The notes beneath the pieces were generated by a model. That model saw only the letters and a list, made by a program, of their open reading frames with translations. It did no database searches and was not told where the DNA came from. A program made the translations under genes and the position numbers. DNA of 64,000 nucleotides. It comes from Crocosphaera chwakensis CCY0110. GTDB taxonomy: Bacteria > Cyanobacteriota > Cyanobacteriia > Cyanobacteriales > Microcystaceae. Positions within the stretch are counted from its first letter, which is position 1; each line of letters starts with the position of its first letter. The DNA is taken from contig NZ_AAXW01000013.1 of NCBI RefSeq assembly GCF_000169335.1, forward strand, positions 1-64,000. Reading direction: 5' to 3'. Shown here piece by piece: positions 26,478 through 35,565 of this stretch.

Positions 26478-27665
26478 ATGCGTATTAAACAGTTATTTGT
26501 CTATGTAACATTATTGGTTTTAGGTGGAAGTGCAGGAGTTTGGGGGAGTCGTTACTGGACTCAAACCCCTCAAGAGCAAACCAGTCAACCGCCGGCAGTG
26601 GTTCCCACAAACCTTAAACCGTTTCCCTTTCCTGCAAAATCTTCTTCTAAAGCTAACTTAAATTTTATTGCTGAAGCAGCCCAAAAAGTCGGACCAGCAG
26701 TGGTTCGTATTGATGCAACGCGACAAGTTTCTAATCAAATGGGGGAAACGTTTGAACATCCTTTTTTCCGCCGTTTTTTCGGTAACGAGCTTCCTATTCC
26801 TAGAGAACACATTGAACGGGGAACCGGATCAGGGTTTATTTTAACTCCCGATGGACAATTATTAACCAATGCTCATGTTGTCGATGGCACGAAAGAAGTG
26901 AAAGTGACCCTCAAAGATGGCAAAGTCTATGAAGGAAAAGTGTTAGGAACCGATCCGATGACCGATGTCGCTGTGGTAAAAATTGAAGCTCAAGACTTGC
27001 CAACCGTAGCTATTGGTAGCGCAGAAGAACTGAACCCAGGAGAATGGGCGATCGCTATTGGTAACCCTCTAGGTCTGGATAATACGGTTACAGTAGGTAT
27101 TATTAGTGCGTTAGGGCGATCCAGTACCGAAGTCGGTGTCCCCGATAAACGGGTTCGCTTCATCCAAACTGATGCGGCCATTAACCCAGGAAACTCCGGC
27201 GGACCACTACTGAATGCCCAAGGCCAGGTTATTGGTATTAATACAGCCATTCGCGCCGATGCTCAAGGGTTAGGTTTTGCCATACCCATCGAAACCGCCC
27301 AACGGGTGGCTAACCAGTTATTAACCACAGGAAAAGCAGACCATCCTTATTTGGGTATTCACATGATCACCCTTAACCCAGAATTAAGCAAAGAATTAAA
27401 TCAAGATCCACAACTTGGGTTTAAAGTTACCAATAGCGAAGGAGTTTTAGTGGTGCGAGTGGTAGATGACTCCCCCGCCCAAAAAGCAGGATTCAAACCA
27501 GGGGATATTATCCTTAGAGTTGGGGGAAAACCTGTCACTAAAGCCGTTGAAGTACAAGAACAAGTAGAACTTAGTACCATTGGCAACACCTTGGCCGTTG
27601 AAGTGGTTCGTGATGGCAAACCCAAAACTTTCAAAGTATTACCCGGTTCTTTCCCGGCAAATTAA
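26478..27665 (+). CDS. Deg/HtrA family trypsin-like serine protease (HhoA/HhoB/HtrA type)
   Basis: Periplasmic or lumenal quality-control protease. Visible: signal anchor (residues about 5-24), protease domain with the triad His133 (TNAHVVDG), Asp163 (TDVAVVKI) and Ser240 (NPGNSGGP), then one C-terminal PDZ domain (about 290-390) containing VVDDSPAQKAGFKPGDIILRVGGKPV. Length of 395 residues and a single PDZ fit the cyanobacterial Deg set. Which of HtrA, HhoA or HhoB it is cannot be settled by eye. Convergent with the M15 peptidase gene. Confidence 0.95.
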   Translation: MRIKQLFVYVTLLVLGGSAGVWGSRYWTQTPQEQTSQPPAVVPTNLKPFPFPAKSSSKANLNFIAEAAQKVGPAVVRIDATRQVSNQMGETFEHPFFRRFFGNELPIPREHIERGTGSGFILTPDGQLLTNAHVVDGTKEVKVTLKDGKVYEGKVLGTDPMTDVAVVKIEAQDLPTVAIGSAEELNPGEWAIAIGNPLGLDNTVTVGIISALGRSSTEVGVPDKRVRFIQTDAAINPGNSGGPLLNAQGQVIGINTAIRADAQGLGFAIPIETAQRVANQLLTTGKADHPYLGIHMITLNPELSKELNQDPQLGFKVTNSEGVLVVRVVDDSPAQKAGFKPGDIILRVGGKPVTKAVEVQEQVELSTIGNTLAVEVVRDGKPKTFKVLPGSFPAN

Positions 27666-27694
27666 TCAAGATACAAGCCAACCTTCTGCCTTTT

Positions 27695-28381
27695 TCAAGC
27701 TCTCCCATAGTAAGCGACCGCTTTTTGACCTTGCCAAGCCCACATTTGATCCCCTAAAGAAAAATGCCACCATTCCCCAGGATGACGTAAAAATCCCGCT
27801 TGCGTCATGATTTGGTTGAGTAGTTCTCTTTTTTGATGATAAGTTTGTCCTAGATTGTCGGTATGGTTAGCATAATAATTAGGTTGCGATCGCTCGGATA
27901 ATTCGTCAATCAGTCCACCCATATCTAACAATTGACCTTGATTATCTATCAACGTAATATCAACAGCCCCACCGGTACTATGAGGAGGAGGAGTGGTTAA
28001 ATCATCACTAGGGATCGCCCATATTTGATAAACTTGCTGCCAAAGACTATCTTTTTCTGTTTCAGATAAACTGTCTAAGGTTAACCCCTTTTCTTTGAGT
28101 AAAGAAGTAAATGTATAATCCACCATAAATTGTTGCACGGCGACAGGACGATAAGCATCAAAAATATGTATTTTCCATCCTGAATATTGTTGTTGTAAAT
28201 AAGTTTGCGCTTGTATCAGTGCTTCTATCACTTTAGATCGTAAATAATAAGGGGATTTTTCTCCATAACTAGCACCTAACTTTTGATAGGGATGGGGTGT
28301 TTCTACAGAAAACTGTACTAAGGGAATAGCAATTAGGGGTTCTCCACAGTCTCGAATTGGGATACTTTGGTAAGGTTTCAT
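27695..28381 (-). CDS. M15 family D-alanyl-D-alanine dipeptidase (VanX-like)
   Basis: Zinc peptidase of the VanX/DdpX group that cleaves D-Ala-D-Ala. The 228-residue sequence shows IHIFDAYRPVAVQQ, the zinc motif PPPHSTGGAVDIT (S-x-H/H-x6-D equivalents), RELLNQIMTQAGF, and EWWHFSLGD with the catalytic Glu and third zinc His. No signal peptide is visible, so it is probably cytosolic and serves D-Ala-D-Ala recycling rather than vancomycin resistance; no vanH or vanA is present. Its stop is 29 bases from the convergent protease stop. Confidence 0.88.
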   Translation of the reverse strand: MKPYQSIPIRDCGEPLIAIPLVQFSVETPHPYQKLGASYGEKSPYYLRSKVIEALIQAQTYLQQQYSGWKIHIFDAYRPVAVQQFMVDYTFTSLLKEKGLTLDSLSETEKDSLWQQVYQIWAIPSDDLTTPPPHSTGGAVDITLIDNQGQLLDMGGLIDELSERSQPNYYANHTDNLGQTYHQKRELLNQIMTQAGFLRHPGEWWHFSLGDQMWAWQGQKAVAYYGRA

Positions 28382-28472
28382 CTAGTTATTCAGTAATTCC
28401 ACTTACAATTAAATTATATGAATCTTCAAGACAAATGGTTCTTCATTGATAATTAATAATTAATAAATGGTC

Positions 28473-28507
28473 ACTGATAACTGATAACTGATAACTGATA
28501 ACTGATA
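28473..28507 (+). repeat. Five tandem copies of a heptanucleotide (ACTGATA)
   Basis: Five perfect copies of the 7-bp unit ACTGATA in the intergenic region before the M20 amidohydrolase gene. This is a short tandemly repeated repetitive (STRR) sequence of a kind common between cyanobacterial genes. Degenerate related strings (for example near 24833-24870) occur elsewhere. Confidence 0.9.
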
Positions 28508-28562
28508 AACGATACAATAGGAAAGATAGAAAATATCTTATTTAATATCCGTAACATCTGCA

Positions 28563-29774
28563 ATGATTTCTACCTTTCCTCAAGCAAATTCCGTTAACTT
28601 TTCACAAATTCGCCTAGAAATTCGCAATCTTAACGCTCAATTAGTAGAATGGCGACGCTATCTACACCAACGACCAGAGTTAGGATTCAAAGAAGAAATT
28701 ACCGCTAGATTTATTACTCAAAAGTTAACAGAAATGGGCATTCCCCATGAAACAGGAATTGCTAAAACGGGGATTGTTGCTATCATTGACAGTCCCTATT
28801 CCGGCCCTGTATTAGCCATTCGCGCAGACATGGACGCTTTACCCATTCATGAAGAAAATGAAGTCCCCTACCGTTCTCTCCACGAAGGAACTATGCACGC
28901 TTGTGGACACGATGGTCATACAACCATCGCTTTAGGAACTGCTTCCTATTTGTGGCAGCATCGTCAACACTTTAAAGGAACCGTCAAAATAATTTTTCAA
29001 CCCGCCGAAGAAAGTCCAGGGGGAGCAAAACCCATGATAGAAGCCGGTGTCTTAAACAATCCTGACGTAGATGGGATTATTGGCTTACACTTATGGAATA
29101 ATCTACCTCTGGGAACTGTAGGAGTTCGTAGCGGGCCATTAATGGCTGCTGTAGAGTGTTTTCGCCTCAATATCTTCGGTAAAGGCGGTCACGGGGCCAT
29201 GCCTCATCAAACCATTGATTCTGTGGTGGTTAGCGCACAGATTGTTAATGCTTTACAATCGATTGTTTCTCGGAATGTTAATCCCATTGATTCTGCGGTG
29301 GTAACAGTAGGAGAATTACACGCCGGAACCGCTTTAAATGTGATTGCAGATACGGCCAGCATGAGTGGAACGGTGCGTTATTTTAATCCTGAATTTGAGG
29401 GTTATTTTGGTCAAAGAATTGAAGATATTGTTAAAGGAATTTGTCAGGGATATGGAGCAGATTATGAGTTAGATTATTGGCGGTTATATCCTCCTGTTAT
29501 TAATAATGAAAACATGGCAGAGTTAGTTAAATCTGTGGCATTAGAAGTGGTAGAAACTCCTGCAGGAATTGCACCAACTTGTCAAACAATGGGAGGAGAA
29601 GATATGTCTTTCTTTTTAGAGGAAGTTCCAGGATGTTACTTCTTTTTAGGGTCAGCCAATGCAGAAAAAGGCTTAAATTATCCCCATCATCATCCTCGCT
29701 TTGATTTTGATGAAACTGTGTTACCGTTAGGAGTGGAAATGTTTGTCCGTTGTGTGGAAAAATTTTGTAATTAA
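28563..29774 (+). CDS. M20 family amidohydrolase (IAA-amino acid/hippurate hydrolase type)
   Basis: Metal-dependent hydrolase of N-acyl or conjugated amino acids. Visible: WRRYLHQRPELGF, AIRADMDALPIHEENEVPY, the metal site MHACGHDGHTT, IFQPAEESPGGAKPMI, GLHLWNNLPLGTVGVR, GKGGHGAMPHQTIDSV in the dimerisation domain, and MGGEDMSFFLEEVPG near the end. Length of 403 residues is normal. The phytochelatin-synthase-like gene starts 5 bases after its stop, so the two form an operon. The physiological substrate is not evident. Confidence 0.93.
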   Translation: MISTFPQANSVNFSQIRLEIRNLNAQLVEWRRYLHQRPELGFKEEITARFITQKLTEMGIPHETGIAKTGIVAIIDSPYSGPVLAIRADMDALPIHEENEVPYRSLHEGTMHACGHDGHTTIALGTASYLWQHRQHFKGTVKIIFQPAEESPGGAKPMIEAGVLNNPDVDGIIGLHLWNNLPLGTVGVRSGPLMAAVECFRLNIFGKGGHGAMPHQTIDSVVVSAQIVNALQSIVSRNVNPIDSAVVTVGELHAGTALNVIADTASMSGTVRYFNPEFEGYFGQRIEDIVKGICQGYGADYELDYWRLYPPVINNENMAELVKSVALEVVETPAGIAPTCQTMGGEDMSFFLEEVPGCYFFLGSANAEKGLNYPHHHPRFDFDETVLPLGVEMFVRCVEKFCN

Positions 29775-29779
29775 AGTTA

Positions 29780-30505
29780 ATGAAAATTAAAAAGCTAATT
29801 GCAAAAGTTTTATTATTAGGGGTTGGTTTTATTCCTAGTCAACTCCTGGCTCAAACCAGCTTACCTTTACATGAAAACTTGATTAGTTTTAATTCTTCTC
29901 AAGGGGAAACCTTATTAATAGAAAGTAATGCTCGTCAAGATTATATTCCTTTAAGTCTTCAATTTGAAACCCAAGAAAACTTAGCATTTTGTGGCGTTGC
30001 AAGTATAGTCATGGTGTTAAATGCTTTGTCTATACCTGCACCAAAAGCGACAGAATGGGTGATGTATCATCGCTTTACTCAAGATAATGTTTTTGATAAC
30101 CCAAAAACAGAAGCTGTTATCACAAAAGAAACTGTTTCTCGACAAGGAATGACTTTACAAGAATTAGGGGGTTTATTGAAAAGTTATCCTGTTGATGTAG
30201 AAGTTTATCATGGGGATGAAGTCAGTTTAGAGGAATTTCGCCAAGAAATTATTAATAATTTGAAGCAAGCAAATGATTTTGTTTTAGTGAACTATTTAAG
30301 GTCTGCCATTGGACAAGAAAGAGGGGGGCATATTTCTCCCATTGCAGCTTATAATAAAGAAAGCGATCGCTTTTTAATCTTAGACGTTTCTCGTTATAAA
30401 TATCCCCCCGTTTGGGTTAAAGCGGAAGACCTTTGGAAAGGGACCAATACCATTGATTCAGTTTCCCAAAAAACCAGGGGATTTATATTAGTTACTTCTC
30501 AATAA
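29780..30505 (+). CDS. Phytochelatin synthase-like peptidase (cyanobacterial short form)
   Basis: A 241-residue papain-fold protein matching cyanobacterial half-length phytochelatin synthases, which mainly remove Gly from glutathione to give gamma-Glu-Cys. The catalytic triad is Cys71 (NLAFCGVAS), His184 (RGGHISPIAAY) and Asp202 (LILDVSRYKYPP), at the same spacing as in the characterised Nostoc protein. Residues 1-24 form a signal peptide (ending LLAQ), implying a periplasmic location. The eukaryotic C-terminal metal-sensing domain is absent, as is usual in prokaryotes. It forms an operon with the M20 amidohydrolase gene five bases upstream, so both may act on peptides or thiol conjugates (inference). 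Confidence 0.92.
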   Translation: MKIKKLIAKVLLLGVGFIPSQLLAQTSLPLHENLISFNSSQGETLLIESNARQDYIPLSLQFETQENLAFCGVASIVMVLNALSIPAPKATEWVMYHRFTQDNVFDNPKTEAVITKETVSRQGMTLQELGGLLKSYPVDVEVYHGDEVSLEEFRQEIINNLKQANDFVLVNYLRSAIGQERGGHISPIAAYNKESDRFLILDVSRYKYPPVWVKAEDLWKGTNTIDSVSQKTRGFILVTSQ

Positions 30506-30523
30506 TATTGAACTAATAACTAA

Positions 30524-32092
30524 TTAATGTTCACTACTTTCTGTTAAAATTTCTAACATAATAGGAGAAAGATTTTTCCCTAATTTTCCATTGCGAATTA
30601 ACTCAGCATACGTATCAGCTTCAATATCTAACAATGTATCTTTGAGTTGTTGCATAGCGATGGATTCTAACTGAGGATATTTTTGTTGAAAATCAGCAAT
30701 TTTTTCTTCTATCGATTTTAACTGTCCTGTTACTAATTCTTTTTCGTAACGATAAAATTCTGAGTCAATACTAGGAGATTCATCTAAAGTTTGAAAATAA
30801 TCAATCACTCGTCCTAAAGCCATTTTTCTGGCTAACAACTCTGAATATTCTTGACGTAACGGTTGATCGCCTACTAAGTTCAAATTTTTCAATACCCATT
30901 GTGTACTTAAACCTTGAATTAATAGTGTAAATAATACCACGCCAAATACAGTATCAATAATATCTTGTCTTCCACTCAAAGAAACAGGAACGCTTAAAGC
31001 TAAGGCAATAGAAACCGAACCTCTCAAACCGCCCCACCAAAGTACAGTTTGTTCAGGTAAACTGATATCAACTTTTGTGAAAACATTACTAAAATTTGCC
31101 AATCCATAAATACCAATAAAACGAGTCGCTAAAACAGCAATAATAGCAATACCAATAATATCTAAATTATCACTTAAACTATCAAACTCAATCTGATCGC
31201 CAATCAATAAAAAGACAATAGAATTAACAAAAAATGCCAGAAATTCCCAAAATTCAGACACTAATAATCGGGTTCTAGGATTCATGCCAATACGAGATCC
31301 AAAGTTACCTAAAATAATACCCACTGTTACTACAGAAATAACCCCAGATCCCCCTAACTCTTCTGTAATCAAATAAGTACCATAAGCAGAAACTAACGTT
31401 AAAGATTGCTCAACTAAAGGCAGATCAAACCGTTGGGTTAAATAAGAAATACCAAAGCCCACCAAACAACCTAAACCGATACCAATACCGACAAACTTAC
31501 CAAAACTAAGCACTGTATCCGTAACCGAAAACACCTCTGTTCCTAAAGGTATTCCTACCAATAATAAGAAAGCAACAACCGCAACCCCATCATTAAATAA
31601 ACTCTCTCCTTCCATCAATACCGTTAACTTTTTACTCGCTCCTAATTCTCGAAATAAAGCCACGACAGAAACCGGATCAGTTGCTGATAAACTTGCCCCA
31701 ACTAATAAAGCAATGGGTAAGGCCAAATCTGTTAATTGACTCAACGCTAAAGCAATGCCAACGACAGAAATAATAACCCCAACAATAGCAAATAAGACAA
31801 CAGGAATCCAATTTTCTTTCAACTCTCGCCAGCGAATATTCCAAGCAGCTTCAAACAGCAAAGGAGGTAAGAAAATCTCTAGAATTAATTCAGGAGAAAG
31901 ATTAACCAAGCGAACATCAATAAACGCTAACCCTAAGCCGACAATTACCAATAAAAGTGTGTATGGAATTTGCCGAAACCAAGAAAAAATACGGGAAATT
32001 GTGGCGACACTCAAAGAAACTGATAAAACCACTAAAAATTGTTCTAAATTTTCTTGAATGGCCATATCAGCAGCACTAGCTTCTAGACTCAT
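30524..32092 (-). CDS. CPA1 family Na+/H+ antiporter
   Basis: Polytopic membrane antiporter of the NhaP/CPA1 type, exchanging cytoplasmic Na+ (or K+) for H+. About 12 hydrophobic segments are seen between residues 10 and 410. Motifs include FLPPLLFEAAWNI, GASLSATDPVSVVALFRELGASKKLTVLMEGESLFNDGVAVV with the ion-binding ND pair, and WGGLRGSVSIALALSVP. A C-terminal cytoplasmic tail of about 115 residues (acidic and Gln-rich, predicted helical) follows. Length of 522 residues is normal. Convergent with the phytochelatin-synthase-like gene, with 18 bases between stops. Confidence 0.92.
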   Translation of the reverse strand: MSLEASAADMAIQENLEQFLVVLSVSLSVATISRIFSWFRQIPYTLLLVIVGLGLAFIDVRLVNLSPELILEIFLPPLLFEAAWNIRWRELKENWIPVVLFAIVGVIISVVGIALALSQLTDLALPIALLVGASLSATDPVSVVALFRELGASKKLTVLMEGESLFNDGVAVVAFLLLVGIPLGTEVFSVTDTVLSFGKFVGIGIGLGCLVGFGISYLTQRFDLPLVEQSLTLVSAYGTYLITEELGGSGVISVVTVGIILGNFGSRIGMNPRTRLLVSEFWEFLAFFVNSIVFLLIGDQIEFDSLSDNLDIIGIAIIAVLATRFIGIYGLANFSNVFTKVDISLPEQTVLWWGGLRGSVSIALALSVPVSLSGRQDIIDTVFGVVLFTLLIQGLSTQWVLKNLNLVGDQPLRQEYSELLARKMALGRVIDYFQTLDESPSIDSEFYRYEKELVTGQLKSIEEKIADFQQKYPQLESIAMQQLKDTLLDIEADTYAELIRNGKLGKNLSPIMLEILTESSEH

Positions 32093-32173
32093 AAAATACT
32101 CCTCATCATCATCTATTTAGAAAGGTTGCTATATTAAGGACTAAACATATTGTTATCTGTCCACGTGGTTAAA

Positions 32174-32731
32174 ATGTCTCAGTCAGTTCCGGCTTGGGGA
32201 GATACACCCCTAACCAACCCACCCACTCCACAACAACTTGATCAGATGCAAACCCATCTCGATTTAGTATTGTTGGCCAGCGAGTGTTTGATCCCTATAG
32301 ATACAGATATGCTTCTACAAGCAGCCATCGACTTAGATGTTAACACTACTTTAGTCGAAAAAGTACAATTGTGGTCAAACCGAGACACCACAAAAGTAGA
32401 TAACCCCTTAGACAGTTTTACCGTTGAACAAATGCGATCGCTAATTTTAATTATTTGCTACCTTAATCAACAATATGAAGAATTGATTCGTCGCGCTGTT
32501 ACCCTCCTAGAACAAATGACAGCACAAAATAAAGATCCAGCACAAACGACCTTATTAGGAAACTATTTAGAAAATTTTCAGAGTTTCTATTCAAAAAGAG
32601 AAAATACGGTCAAACTGTCCCCCGACAAACAAATACAATTAGCCTATAAATTATTAACTGACCTACTATTCTACAGTGAAGATAATGGCTATGATCGCTT
32701 GTGGTTAACGCTTCTAGATTATACGTCTTAA
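32174..32731 (+). CDS. DUF3038 family protein
   Basis: A 185-residue soluble helical protein that I assign to DUF3038, a cyanobacteria-specific family of unknown function. The assignment rests on overall sequence character and on adjacency to a DUF4335-type gene, a pairing common in cyanobacteria. Motifs: LDLVLLASECLIPIDTDMLLQAA, FTVEQMRSLILIICYLNQQYEEL, and a helical C-terminus ending WLTLLDYTS. A TTG at 32150 in the same frame is a possible but less likely start. The DUF4335-type gene follows 97 bases downstream on the same strand. Confidence 0.72.
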   Translation: MSQSVPAWGDTPLTNPPTPQQLDQMQTHLDLVLLASECLIPIDTDMLLQAAIDLDVNTTLVEKVQLWSNRDTTKVDNPLDSFTVEQMRSLILIICYLNQQYEELIRRAVTLLEQMTAQNKDPAQTTLLGNYLENFQSFYSKRENTVKLSPDKQIQLAYKLLTDLLFYSEDNGYDRLWLTLLDYTS

Positions 32732-32828
32732 GCCAAGGCGAGCCTTTATTAAATTAATTGATTATTCAAGATCCAATATAAAAATCATTACTCCTCTACT
32801 CAAAACCAATTATATTTAAACCAATTGT

Positions 32829-34262
32829 ATGATGTTATTTAATAATACACCCCTACAAACCTACACCCCTCCTACTTGTACCTTGAAATTATGGGATAAA
32901 CGTCATTTACTATCACGTTGGGGCGAATTAATCTCTTTAGATAGTATTGAGTTTGAACTACAATTTGATGATCCTCGACTCTTAGAAGAAGACCAAGTGA
33001 CGGTTAAAGGCGATCGCATTCAACTTGAATTATTACGTAACGTTGTCCAAACCTATGTTAAAAATTTCCTGCATCATACCGCTTCTTATATCGAAGGAAG
33101 CCCAAAAGAAAAATTCTCCCCAAACAATCAAAAAATAACAAATCCAGAAGCGATCGCAACCCCTTCTTTATCCTCTCAAGGCTTACTTTCTCATCATCTA
33201 GCCTTGGGATCATTAGCATCTCAATCCTCTCATACCTCTGTTACCTTATCGCTGTCCCAACTATTTGACCTGGTAAATGCTCTAGAAGCCTACAATAAAA
33301 CCATTGTTACCCTAGCTCATGGCAAAAAAACTCCTTTAAAGAAAAGTCTAGGGGTTTGGATCGCCACAGGTACTGTCGCAGTCCTGGCCATTCTCATTCC
33401 TACGGTTGGAGTGAAGTGGTTTAGACAACTGACGACAACGGATAATCCTACTGATGACACCACAGAAACCGCAGACAGTACCCTTCCTTTTCTGGATGTA
33501 TCACCCCCTGTACCACCCCCCCCAAAAACTCCTCTCCCTACACCTTCTTTAGCCCCCTCCTTGGCTAATCGTGACCCTTTACCACCCCCTGGAGAAATTG
33601 GTCAAGTTGCCCCGCCACCGCGAAACCCCAATGTTGCTATTCAAGCACCTCCGTTACGAGTCATACCACCCCCACCGGTAGCTCCTCCAGCCCCACCAAA
33701 ACCCAACACTGCCCAGTCTAATGCTTCGGGGACAGTTGAGTCGGTACCACAGCATCTTTTACCCAATGGAGAAACCCCTATCATCATGCCTGGTTTGCCC
33801 CCACAACAGGTCAACCAACTGCTCCAAAACCCAACACTACCTGCACCCCCGACGTTACAAGCGAGGAATACCACCCCATCGTCAGGAGCAACAGCAAATC
33901 GGGATCAAGTCACCATTCCCGACGAGTTATTGTCTCCAGAAGCTAAGGTTGTCCCAAAACCTCCCCCAAAAACTACTCTTCTCGATGCAATTCCCCAAGT
34001 TGCCCAAGCCCGTGAGTATTTCCAGCAACGGTGGCAACCTCCTGAAAATCTAGAGCAAACCTTAGAATATCGTCTCATTGTTCAAGAAGATGGTTCTCTC
34101 AAGGAAACGGTTCCTCTCGGTCGTTCAGCCTCTATTTATCTGTCTCAAATTCCTTTTCCTACTCCAGGATCTCAGTTTGTTTCTCCTCTCGAAACAGTGA
34201 ATAATCAAACCATTCGCTTAGTTCTTATTCCCAATGGAACCGTTAAAACCCTTTTAGAATAA
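32829..34262 (+). CDS. DUF4335 family protein with proline-rich linker
   Basis: A 477-residue protein. The N-terminus (PPTCTLKLWDKR, LDSIEFELQFDDPRLLEEDQVTVKGDR, LELLRNVVQTYVKNFL) fits the cyanobacterial DUF4335 family, whose function is unknown. A transmembrane helix follows at about residues 178-196 (IATGTVAVLAILIPTV), then about 170 residues of Pro-rich low-complexity sequence, and a C-terminal folded domain beginning LDAIPQVAQAREYFQQRW. The layout suggests a membrane-anchored protein with a long flexible arm. It follows the DUF3038-type gene, a recurring pairing that suggests a joint role. Confidence 0.72.
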   Translation: MMLFNNTPLQTYTPPTCTLKLWDKRHLLSRWGELISLDSIEFELQFDDPRLLEEDQVTVKGDRIQLELLRNVVQTYVKNFLHHTASYIEGSPKEKFSPNNQKITNPEAIATPSLSSQGLLSHHLALGSLASQSSHTSVTLSLSQLFDLVNALEAYNKTIVTLAHGKKTPLKKSLGVWIATGTVAVLAILIPTVGVKWFRQLTTTDNPTDDTTETADSTLPFLDVSPPVPPPPKTPLPTPSLAPSLANRDPLPPPGEIGQVAPPPRNPNVAIQAPPLRVIPPPPVAPPAPPKPNTAQSNASGTVESVPQHLLPNGETPIIMPGLPPQQVNQLLQNPTLPAPPTLQARNTTPSSGATANRDQVTIPDELLSPEAKVVPKPPPKTTLLDAIPQVAQAREYFQQRWQPPENLEQTLEYRLIVQEDGSLKETVPLGRSASIYLSQIPFPTPGSQFVSPLETVNNQTIRLVLIPNGTVKTLLE

Positions 34263-34365
34263 GGGGATGGAGAGTATGGGGAGTGATAAGATCACGGGAT
34301 ATAGAGGTAGCGGGGGGAAGATATATCAATCATTGTTCCCTGCTCCCTCTGCTCCCTACTCAAAA

Positions 34366-34542
34366 TCACCCTGCTTTTTGTGGGGTTGAACTTTCATTTG
34401 CAGGTAAACTGTGAATGAACTGTCTGATTACTTCGGTCTTGGTTTTACCATCTTCCATACAATACGCCTCTAAACGTAATAAGTCCCTCTCAGGAAGACG
34501 AATGGTTAATACTTTGTCAGACCTTGGTTTTGTTCTAGCCAT
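34366..34542 (-). CDS. Small ribbon-helix-helix (CopG/Arc-like) protein
   Basis: A 58-residue protein. The N-terminal strand VLTIRLPERDLLRLEAYC followed by KTKTEVIRQFIHSL is the pattern of a ribbon-helix-helix DNA-binding domain: one beta strand with alternating basic/polar residues, then two helices. It is divergent from the psb34-like gene with 190 bases between, a layout that suits a small autoregulator or regulator of its neighbour (inference). No toxin partner is adjacent, so an antitoxin role is not supported. The ATG is followed by the typical basic MARTKPRSDK start. Confidence 0.75.
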   Translation of the reverse strand: MARTKPRSDKVLTIRLPERDLLRLEAYCMEDGKTKTEVIRQFIHSLPANESSTPQKAG

Positions 34543-34653
34543 GTTTCTTTTTTACTAATACTGTCCTTTACTTGTTTTAACAAGATCGTAACATCATATT
34601 CTGATTTGTCACACAGTGAATGTACTTACTCTTTACTTTGTTAGTACAAAAAC

Positions 34654-34682
34654 TTGACAAAGTATAAATATTGTCCTATATT
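34654..34682 (+). promoter_or_regulatory. Sigma-70 type promoter for the psb34-like gene
   Basis: Perfect -35 TTGACA (34654-34659), a 17-base spacer, and -10 TATATT (34677-34682), 51 bases upstream of the ATG. Overlapping sequences TTTGT-N4-ACAAA (34637-34650) and TGTAC...GTACA could be regulator sites. Confidence 0.7.
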
Positions 34683-34732
34683 GGTAACAACAGGTACAAA
34701 GCCTACTATTTATAAACATAGGAGAACAGACT

Positions 34733-35059
34733 ATGGCAAACAACCCAGAAATCGACACTAAAACATTAAATAACGATGTTAGTGATGGTAGTGAATTAAT
34801 TCCGGCTGACGTAGCAGCAAGGAGAGAAAGAGAAGGAACTCAAGAAGAAAAAAGAAAAGAAATTAAACAACAAGACGATATATCCACAGACGGATACACC
34901 GTTGACCAAGAAGGATTAATTAATAATTATCCTGTAACGCCTCCTATGACAGCAGCAACCTATCCCACTCCCAAAGAACAATATGCCTATATTATTTTAG
35001 GTGGTTTAGCTGCAACTTTTGTTATTAGTTTAATTTGTATTGCTTTTAGTGTAAGTTAA
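34733..35059 (+). CDS. Psb34/Ssl1498-family light-harvesting-like protein, extended N-terminus
   Basis: A 108-residue protein with one C-terminal transmembrane helix (residues about 85-105, YIILGGLAATFVISLICIAF), preceded by GYTVDQEGLINNYPVTPPMTAATYPTPKEQ. That arrangement matches the Ssl1498/Psb34 family of small thylakoid proteins related to high-light-inducible proteins and involved in photosystem II assembly. The N-terminal about 50 residues are extra relative to the short family members, hydrophilic and Glu/Lys-rich. A strong AGGAGA ribosome site and a consensus promoter precede it. No chlorophyll-binding ExxN motif is obvious in the helix. Confidence 0.78.
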   Translation: MANNPEIDTKTLNNDVSDGSELIPADVAARREREGTQEEKRKEIKQQDDISTDGYTVDQEGLINNYPVTPPMTAATYPTPKEQYAYIILGGLAATFVISLICIAFSVS

Positions 35060-35127
35060 CTATCTACTTATTCAAAAATCCAAAAATCATAAAATTTCGT
35101 AGACACAATCAAGGGGAATAAGAATAT

Positions 35128-35445
35128 ATGGCTACTCAAACACCAGCAAACGAACAAAATTTAAGTAAACAAGCCTACGAAGAAAAAGTTAAGGCTCGAT
35201 TAGAGAAACTCAACGCTCAAATTGATGAAATGAAAGCTAAAGCTAAACAAGCTAAAGCTGAAACTGAAATCGAATATCATAGTCAAATAGAAGAGTTGAC
35301 AGCAAAAAGAGATGCAGCCTTTAATAAATTAGAGGAACTGCAAAAATCAGGGGAAGACGCTTGGAAAGATATTCAAGCAGGATTTGAATTAGCTTGGAAA
35401 GACTTGCAAGTATCTTTTGAAAACGCTACTAAAAAGTTTCAGTAA
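35128..35445 (+). CDS. Coiled-coil protein, copy 1 of a tandem pair
   Basis: A 105-residue, almost entirely helical, Lys/Glu/Ala-rich protein with heptad repeats (LEKLNAQIDEMKAKAKQAKAETE, SQIEELTAKRDAAFNKLEELQ) ending GFELAWKDLQVSFENATKKFQ. Similar small coiled-coil proteins occur in cyanobacteria and proteobacteria with no known function. It is about 90% identical to the next gene, including the ribosome-binding leader, so the two arose by a recent tandem duplication of about 438 bases. It lies 68 bases after the psb34-like gene and could share its stress- or light-responsive transcript. Confidence 0.8.
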   Translation: MATQTPANEQNLSKQAYEEKVKARLEKLNAQIDEMKAKAKQAKAETEIEYHSQIEELTAKRDAAFNKLEELQKSGEDAWKDIQAGFELAWKDLQVSFENATKKFQ

Positions 35446-35565
35446 TACTTCTATTTTCTGAAATTTGCAATCATTGAAGCAATAGGTTTTTCCTTGATAA
35501 AGCCTTTGCTTTGATAGTTAACATCCTAGACAAGATACAACAAGATATAAGGAGAATAATAATAT

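Noticed and set aside
27695..28381. Vancomycin-resistance interpretation of the VanX-like gene
   Set aside because: No vanH, vanA or two-component genes nearby; cell-wall dipeptide recycling is sufficient.
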